This document shows, piece by piece, positions 58,401 to 64,000 of a DNA stretch of 64,000 nucleotides. A model generated the notes under the pieces. It searched no databases and had not been told where the DNA came from. It worked only from the letters and a program-made list of their open reading frames with translations. The DNA comes from Sphagnum magellanicum (lineage: Eukaryota > Streptophyta > Sphagnopsida > Sphagnales > Sphagnaceae), in contig CM038923.1 of assembly GCA_021904315.1 (NCBI GenBank), forward strand, positions 8,314,038 to 8,378,037, written 5' to 3'. Both the position numbers and the translations under genes were made by a program. Every line of letters starts with the position of its first letter. Position 1 is the stretch's first letter.

Positions 58401-61400
58401 GAGGGTTAAGGATATACTTTACCGCTGCTGGAACATCCTCCTCAAGGTAATTGTCAAAGTCCCAGTCATACTTCCTGCTCAGCGCAATCATCTCCTGAAC
58501 ACTGCCAACAGTAGTATTCAACCTATCCTGCAAAAGACAATTCCAAAGTTTGAGTCTGTAATTCTTGCTGAGAGGTATATCTCATTGATCTCATGCATGT
58601 GAGCTCCTCACAGCTACCTATGTCAACATCTAAATGTTTCCTGCACACCCAAAAGTAAGGAGAACCCCAGAGGAAACCTCTAGCTTTCTCCGCACAGTGA
58701 ACTTGGCTTTGTGATGTTTGTCTGGTTCCTGAAACTCTTTAAGGAAAATGTTTCTATTCTCTCTCTCCTTATCCCTTTCTAAGCTGTTGTAAGCTTATGA
58801 GTTATCATCCCTAGACAGACATCTTGATATGATTTTGACATGAGCCTCTGACGTTGGAAGCACAGCTTCAAAAGCAACCAATTGATAGGAATGTGAAATC
58901 TGCTGTTTGATACACTTGACTGACAGTCATGCTCACTAAAGGAAATGGAGCTCACAACTTCATTAGTAGAGAGCATTAAGGTAAAGCTGAACAAATTGAA
59001 AATACTGTACCTGTAAGTTAGAAAAACTTGGTGACATGGTACGCTGACCTTCTTCCAGCAGGTGAGTTACTGTCTTTGTCACAGATGATATTTGTGTCAT
59101 GAGCAGAGAATCACTTGTACGACCTGTCAAAATTGAAGCTAACCTTTCATGCAGCTTCCCAATGTGCTCAGTCCAAAGGGATGAGATCTGCAAACTCATG
59201 CAGCATTGTAACCAAAGAGCCATATAACAGATGGATAGTCCTCTAAAAGTGATGTGTCAGAAACAGGACCTCTAGAATGAGAGGTGAATCTTTGTACTGT
59301 TTACAATAACTGAATTAGGACTAATCAAACATCAAATAGGAAACAACCACATTAATAACAAGGATCTCACAGCAATTGCCAGGGAGAGTCAGGAGAAAGA
59401 AGACAGAGCAGTGAAAGAGACAAGGTTTGTAGGAGAGGGCTTTCTAATGACATATACTTGACTATTGCTTCAGCCCTATCCAGAGACTAAACTTCATGGT
59501 GAAACCCAGACTCTGAACAGGAATACAGCTTGCCAATAGCTCAACAACTGTGGAAGACATTGGAGAAATAACAGGGTGAGATAGAACTTAATTGTGCAGC
59601 TACACATCCACACAGGCTGAAATCTAAATATCAGTCAAGCACCTTGTGAGGTTATGCACTCAGAGATCAGAGAGGACAGTACTGAGAACATCACACACTG
59701 ACCTTCTTGATGGATTTGCTGGAGAAGAGCCATAACTGGTCAACCTGTAGCAGACGCTTGTATTTTTCTGAAACCTGCAATACCATGCTTGAGTTCCAGG
59801 TTTTTACAGGTTCATCCTTTGCTGAGGCTTCCTCTTTCTGCTTGATTGCCGTTATTGCTGCATCTGTTGTTGAAGGTCCAATTTTTTCATGTGCTGTCGA
59901 AGTTGATCGGGTTGATCCATCAGATACTGTTGAATCATTTTCCAAAGCCACCCCATTCTCATCCCTTCCTTCATTTGACTTATCAATGTGCTTCTCCATA
60001 TGTGAACTCACCTTTGTCGCACTCTTGATTGTCGATGAGACCAGAGTGTCTTCAACTGCTCTGCTAGGGACTCCATCTACACTGCCAAGCTCAGCAGCAG
60101 TAGGCTCACCCCTCCGCTTACTCAACCCTGCTCCCCGAACTTCTAGAATCCATGTATCAAAACCTGCTCCAGACAAGTAACGTGCCAGTGATACCTGTTG
60201 CATGTGTCCAGATCATTCACGCATTCCTCTATAAATCCTGGTTCAATCAAACTGCACATAGAATGATTCAGGAAGCAAGGCATAAACACATGAACCCTTC
60301 TTTGCTATCGATGTGCAACAATTTCATCAAGTAGGTAGTGAAGCAGAAAACAGATTTCCAGAAGGTTTAGGGTTTAGGGTTTGGGAGATGGGAGAGATGA
60401 TAGTGTCCTCACATTGGGATCAAGGTCAAAACAGAAGGCATTTGTGCCAATGCCACTAAGCATCAAGATGGGATGGCTTCTTTTCGGTGCCTGTATGCAA
60501 TGCGCACACACACACACATTGCATGAAGTTGCATGACATCAATGTAGTAGCATTCCTGGTCTCATTCCCAAATGCTGTTTGCTGCTGCCTCTGTTGTGCA
60601 CAGTAGATTCATTGCCCAGTTTCAAGGCTTGACTGTCCTTCATAATAAACATCTTTAAACAAATCTTCTGCAACTAGGTTAGGACACATCTGAAATTGTA
60701 ACAATTCTTGCATCTGCACGGTGTCTCTCTCTTGCAGTGATGATTTCATGACAGCTGCTACAGAAATTCAACGCTTGAGGAACACTTACGTCAGAAGCAG
60801 GGAGGTAGCGCCATAGTGCCAGCCTCCAATCTGTACCAGGAACAGATACATAGTGCAATTCATCGGCTGTGCACATCTCAGGTTTGTCAGGTTTGGTCGC
60901 ATCATCATCCGTGCACGCCAATCCAGCCTCCTCCTCTTCCTCCGCTGCTGCTGTTGTTTCCGGAGGCTGCTGACTTCGGTCGTCTTTCTCCTTGGTCGCA
61001 TCATACGCCAAGGAGGATGCCAATCCCTCCTTCGTTTCTCGAGATTCGCTCAGTTCTTTCGTCTCCGGTGCCGCTCTGCTCGTTTCTGCTCTTGGAAGAC
61101 TCGCTAAAGGCCGAAGAAGAAGATGACTCCATGTGCGCTTCCATTCACTCCTTGTTTCTTGATGATAGCATGCAGCAGTGAACTTCCTCACATGGTAGAG
61201 TTGTGATGATCTCTGTCCTGGTACGAAACAGATCTGCTTGGAGGAAGAAGGAAGAAGAAGCAAACGAGTCTGAGAAAGAGGAGAATGAGCAAATGAGCTC
61301 AATCTCACGCCTGGAATCGATTTCATCCTTTGCATGTCTCCTGTCGATAGTGTCTCTTCCAGACTTCTTTTCTGCTCTTTCTTCACAGTACTTTGCAACT

Positions 61401-61455
61401 TCACATTCCAGCGGAACAAAGAAATACCAAAGCTCGTACTCAAGGATGGATTCAT
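55427..61455 (-). CDS. Alpha/beta hydrolase, plant plastid-type, large central insert
   Basis: This is a serine hydrolase of unknown substrate, resembling the Arabidopsis At1g15060/At1g73750 group. The 11 exons on the minus strand are 61455-60790, 60490-60413, 60194-59703, 59187-59011, 58527-58423, 58014-57912, 57255-57164, 56774-56600, 56341-56171, 55738-55644 and 55534-55427. All introns are GT-AG and phases close, giving 753 aa from the first Met, or 710 aa from Met44 (61326), whose start MKSIPGVRLSSF looks more like a transit peptide. TADELHYVSVPGTDWRLALW marks the family N-terminus. HPILMLSGIGTNA, WILEVRGAG, the nucleophile elbow GHSMGG (Ser527), AGDRDMICPP (Asp677 likely) and RHYGHYDL (His710 likely) complete the fold. 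Exons 3-4 encode a polar Ser/Thr/Glu-rich insert (~270-470). The C-terminus extends beyond the usual end. Which start is used is uncertain. Confidence 0.92.
60366..60384 (-). repeat. Short telomere-type repeat in hydrolase intron 2
   Basis: GTTTAGGGTTTAGGGTTTGG holds two to three units of the plant telomere repeat TTTAGGG; on the gene strand it reads AAACCCTAAACCC. It lies inside the intron between exons 2 and 3. It may be a telo-box or a filler from break repair. Confidence 0.7.
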
Positions 61456-61464
61456 ACACCCTCT

Positions 61465-61653
61465 CTACTGCTCAAGGTTCCTACACTGCAATTGCTGCTC
61501 AAATTCATTTAAGCTTAAAGGCAAGAAAGAAATCCTTTGCACCTCTGCAGAAAAATTCTGAAGAAAAAAAAGAATTTCGGCTCGATTCTCAGTAACCAAA
61601 ACATCAAGCAGATGTTTACTTCTTAATAGTCTCTCTTCTGCGACGAGAGGCAT
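61465..61653 (-). other. Upstream ORF of the hydrolase gene (62 codons)
   Basis: An ATG at 61653 opens a 62-codon frame that ends in TAG at 61467-61465. It is in the same frame as the main ORF, which restarts with ATG at 61455 only three sense codons later. If transcribed in the leader, it would impede translation from 61455 or favour Met44. The peptide (starting MPLVAEERLL) resembles nothing I know. Confidence 0.45.
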
Positions 61654-61749
61654 AGGTACCGGGTGAAGAACCGTCACCGAAGAAGAAAGCTCACCAAAGG
61701 GCCACAAATTCGTCTCTATCTTAGCATCCAATACATCAAAAAACTCCAA

Positions 61750-63446
61750 ATTTCAAGCAGATAATCTCCGACAGCATCCGCTGCAAATATGGAAATGAAA
61801 CATCAGAGAAGGATTTGGTTCCGAGGGCGTTGCAACCGATCGCTGAGGAACATCTTCTTCGTCTCTTCTTCGCTGCTCCTCCTCCTCCTCCTCCTCTTTT
61901 TCTTCTTCTGAAAGAAGCGGATGTTCTTCATCCAGTCACCTCGCCCTCCTTCTTCCACTTCACATTATACATCCATGTTTAGAGAGAATCATCCACGTTC
62001 GGGGTCAGGGGTTTTCTGGCACGTGTAAAAGTACAGTGCTGTTGCTGACAAGTGTCAGAATCTTGTTGGGTTACATAACTTACTCCCTATCTGCCAATAA
62101 CGTTTTTTTAGTATCTTATTTCTTTTCTTTTTAAAAAATTAATTTCAAGGGCTTTTTTTTGTTCTTTTTAATGGGTTTTCTAGGCAAATGGCTTTCAATT
62201 TTAATTTTAATTTTAATCTTAATTTTAATTTTTTGGGGGTACAGTTTGGACTTTGGTACTTGGATTATTTTATTGCTATTTTATAGTTTTTTTAAAAAAA
62301 AAATGTAGCAAGTTTAATAGTCAGACATGTGTACTAAGAAAGTTGGCAAATCATGTATGTATGTAGTAATTTTCTAAACCTAATTAGCTTGAGCAGCAAA
62401 TTATAATTCTACAATTAAACCTACTTTTAACCTAATTTTGCAACAGAGGAATCTTACAATCTTACAAGGTACTCAGGAAAGGAGCTTCAGATGTGCTTGG
62501 ATGCTAGGGTCCCTCCCTTACTCTTCATGAAGAAATGCTTAGAATTTGATTTCTAACAATCAAACATTCACAAGACATAGGAAAAAAGTCACACATAAAA
62601 ACAATGGAAGAATTGGTTGACAAGAAAGAAATGCATTCCATTGCTGTAACACTTAGTCTACAACCCCATCATGCCCAAACACACAGATCAAGCCTACAAA
62701 ATCCTAAACAGCACAACACAACCATGTGGGTAGATGAGATATGAGGGCAAGTCCCTAGAAGATTGTCTTCTTATACTGAATTTGAGCCTGTAAATGAGAA
62801 GGCAATCCAAGGTATGGCACATTAGTAAAACACCTCGTGAAGTTCTCTTACCAAGACCACCTGCAGGAATATCTTAAAAACCATAAATTTCTGCACAAAA
62901 CTGAACCAGATTCCTTCACCAGATTACTCCTGGCTAGCTTTCAAAAACAAGATTCAAAAGTGTTTGGAGTTTTGCTTCCAACTGCATATCTATGAGATTG
63001 CAGAGAGATTTCTACAACAACAATTTGAAGATAAATTGACAATGAGTGCAGTCATCACCTAATTAGAGTTCCTCTCACAAAGTGTTAGGCCATCACCTTA
63101 ATCACCATGAATTGCAGTGGCAAGCTGCCATGACTACCCACTGGCTTTATTAGCTCCTGATGGTGGGTGTAAATAAGTATGTAATAATCTGCTCAAGATT
63201 CAAGCAAACCTTTATTAAAAAATCTGCATCCTGAGTTTCTGCTGCCACACTTTCCCTGGATAGCATTAGCCATTTGTTGTAAACATCACACTTCACATCA
63301 CCTTACTCTTCAGCTAATTCAATTACATCACTAGAGTTCGCTGGAGTCAAGAACCATTCATGCTTGGAAGCTCACAATTTGGGCATACAACAAGAATTTG
63401 CCCATGCACAAACACTGGTGGATCATACCAACATACAGTCATCAGT
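61750..63446. other. 5' flank of the hydrolase gene and AT-rich spacer
   Basis: A (CTC)n/(CTT)n purine/pyrimidine tract at about 61875-61915 probably lies in the leader or core promoter of the minus-strand hydrolase. From 62.1 kb the sequence is AT-rich, with an (ATTTTA)n-like run near 62195-62230. No gene is recognised. Confidence 0.5.
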
Positions 63447-63915
63447 CCATCCATTTTTCTCCTTTTTCTTGGATTCGGAAACTTTGGGTCTCTGTTTCTC
63501 CAAGACTTTCAGGAGCCAAACACAAAACGTCTAGTGCAAAAATAGGATGAACTCTTCATGTGCAAACTTTCTTTCCACCTGTAAAAAGAGCACATTTGGA
63601 TCCTGAGAAAATGAACCTCTGACAACCAACCAATGCCATGTTTAGCATGTTCTAACCAACCAATCCATGACTGGATTCAGAACAGATCATCAACTCAACA
63701 GTGAATCAAACAAACAGACACATGAGGCCATCCATTCTTTCATTTCTCTTGGGTTCAGAAACTCGGGTCCCTCTTTCTCCAAAACTTTCAGAAGCCAAAT
63801 GACAAAAGCTTCCAGAGTAAAAAGCACAAATAAAAAGCACAAAATCTTCTTGTGCAAACTTTCTTTCACACTGTAAAAATCACACATTCGAGTCATGAAA
63901 GAAACCTCTGACAAA
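63447..63915. repeat. Diverged tandem duplication, period about 281 bp
   Basis: 63447-63625 and 63728-63913 align in the same orientation: CCATCCATT, TTCTCCAAGACTTTCAGGAG versus TTCTCCAAAACTTTCAGAAG, TGTGCAAACTTTCTTTC, ACCTCTGACAA. Identity by eye is about 75-80%. No coding potential is recognised. Confidence 0.7.
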
Positions 63916-64000
63916 GAAGCCCATGTTGAGTTTACAACATTCTTACTACCAATCCATGGGCCAGATTTAGAACATATCACCAGGAAAAGACAAAAACAAT

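Noticed and set aside
59707..61181. Plus-strand open frames over the hydrolase gene.
   Set aside because: They are antisense shadows of exons 1 and 3, whose minus-strand translation is conserved and phase-consistent.
61465..61749. A 94-residue upstream protein for the hydrolase starting at 61749.
   Set aside because: The codon there is TTG, not ATG. Only the 62-codon frame from the ATG at 61653 is kept, as a uORF.
1..64000. tRNA, rRNA or snRNA genes.
   Set aside because: No stretch with convincing A and B boxes plus cloverleaf pairing, or rRNA similarity, was noticed. A covariance-model search would be needed to exclude short ones.

Overview
This window is plant nuclear DNA. The evidence is three spliced, plant-type housekeeping or chromatin genes: an organellar prolyl-tRNA synthetase with a transit peptide, an AGO4-clade Argonaute, and a plant-type alpha/beta hydrolase. 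They sit beside about 35 kb of AT-rich, heavily decayed Ty3/gypsy-type retrotransposon sequence, with MITEs and a solo LTR. The lineage cannot be fixed from the sequence. The amount of old repeat DNA and the divergence of the proteins from the Arabidopsis forms suggest a large-genome land plant, perhaps a fern, lycophyte or gymnosperm (inference).

Layout. 1-463 is the end of an LTR whose family also gives a complete 815-bp solo LTR at 33851-34665. Two Tourist/PIF-Harbinger-like MITEs lie at 2810-3148 and 3937-4129. About 7.1-12.9 kb (minus strand) is a decayed Ty3/gypsy element in the order gag zinc knuckle, protease, cytosine-C5 DNA methyltransferase, reverse transcriptase, RNase H, integrase. 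The methyltransferase inside pol is the most unusual thing in the window. 12.9-15.1 kb (plus strand) holds three broken tandem copies of an FCP1/NIF-like HAD phosphatase domain. 15-25 kb holds minisatellites, a gag fragment, a TGGCCA-cored repeat array and decayed ORFs. 26.0-30.4 kb (plus strand) is a second decayed Ty3/gypsy element without a methyltransferase.

The gene-rich half runs from 37.8 to 61.5 kb. The prolyl-tRNA synthetase (2 exons, 601 aa, plus strand, 37820-39943) has telo-boxes in its promoter. The Argonaute (22 exons, 944 aa, plus strand, 45347-52140) has an intact D-E-D-H slicer tetrad, one GC-AG intron and one 90-nt intron that is open in frame. The alpha/beta hydrolase (11 exons, 753 aa from the first Met, minus strand, 61455-55427) is convergent with the Argonaute. 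All exon phases in these three models close exactly and give full-length proteins, so they look functional.

The three genes are not a pathway. The first serves organelle translation. The second serves siRNA-guided chromatin silencing, most likely RNA-directed DNA methylation of just such elements as fill the left half. The third is a probable plastid hydrolase of unknown substrate.
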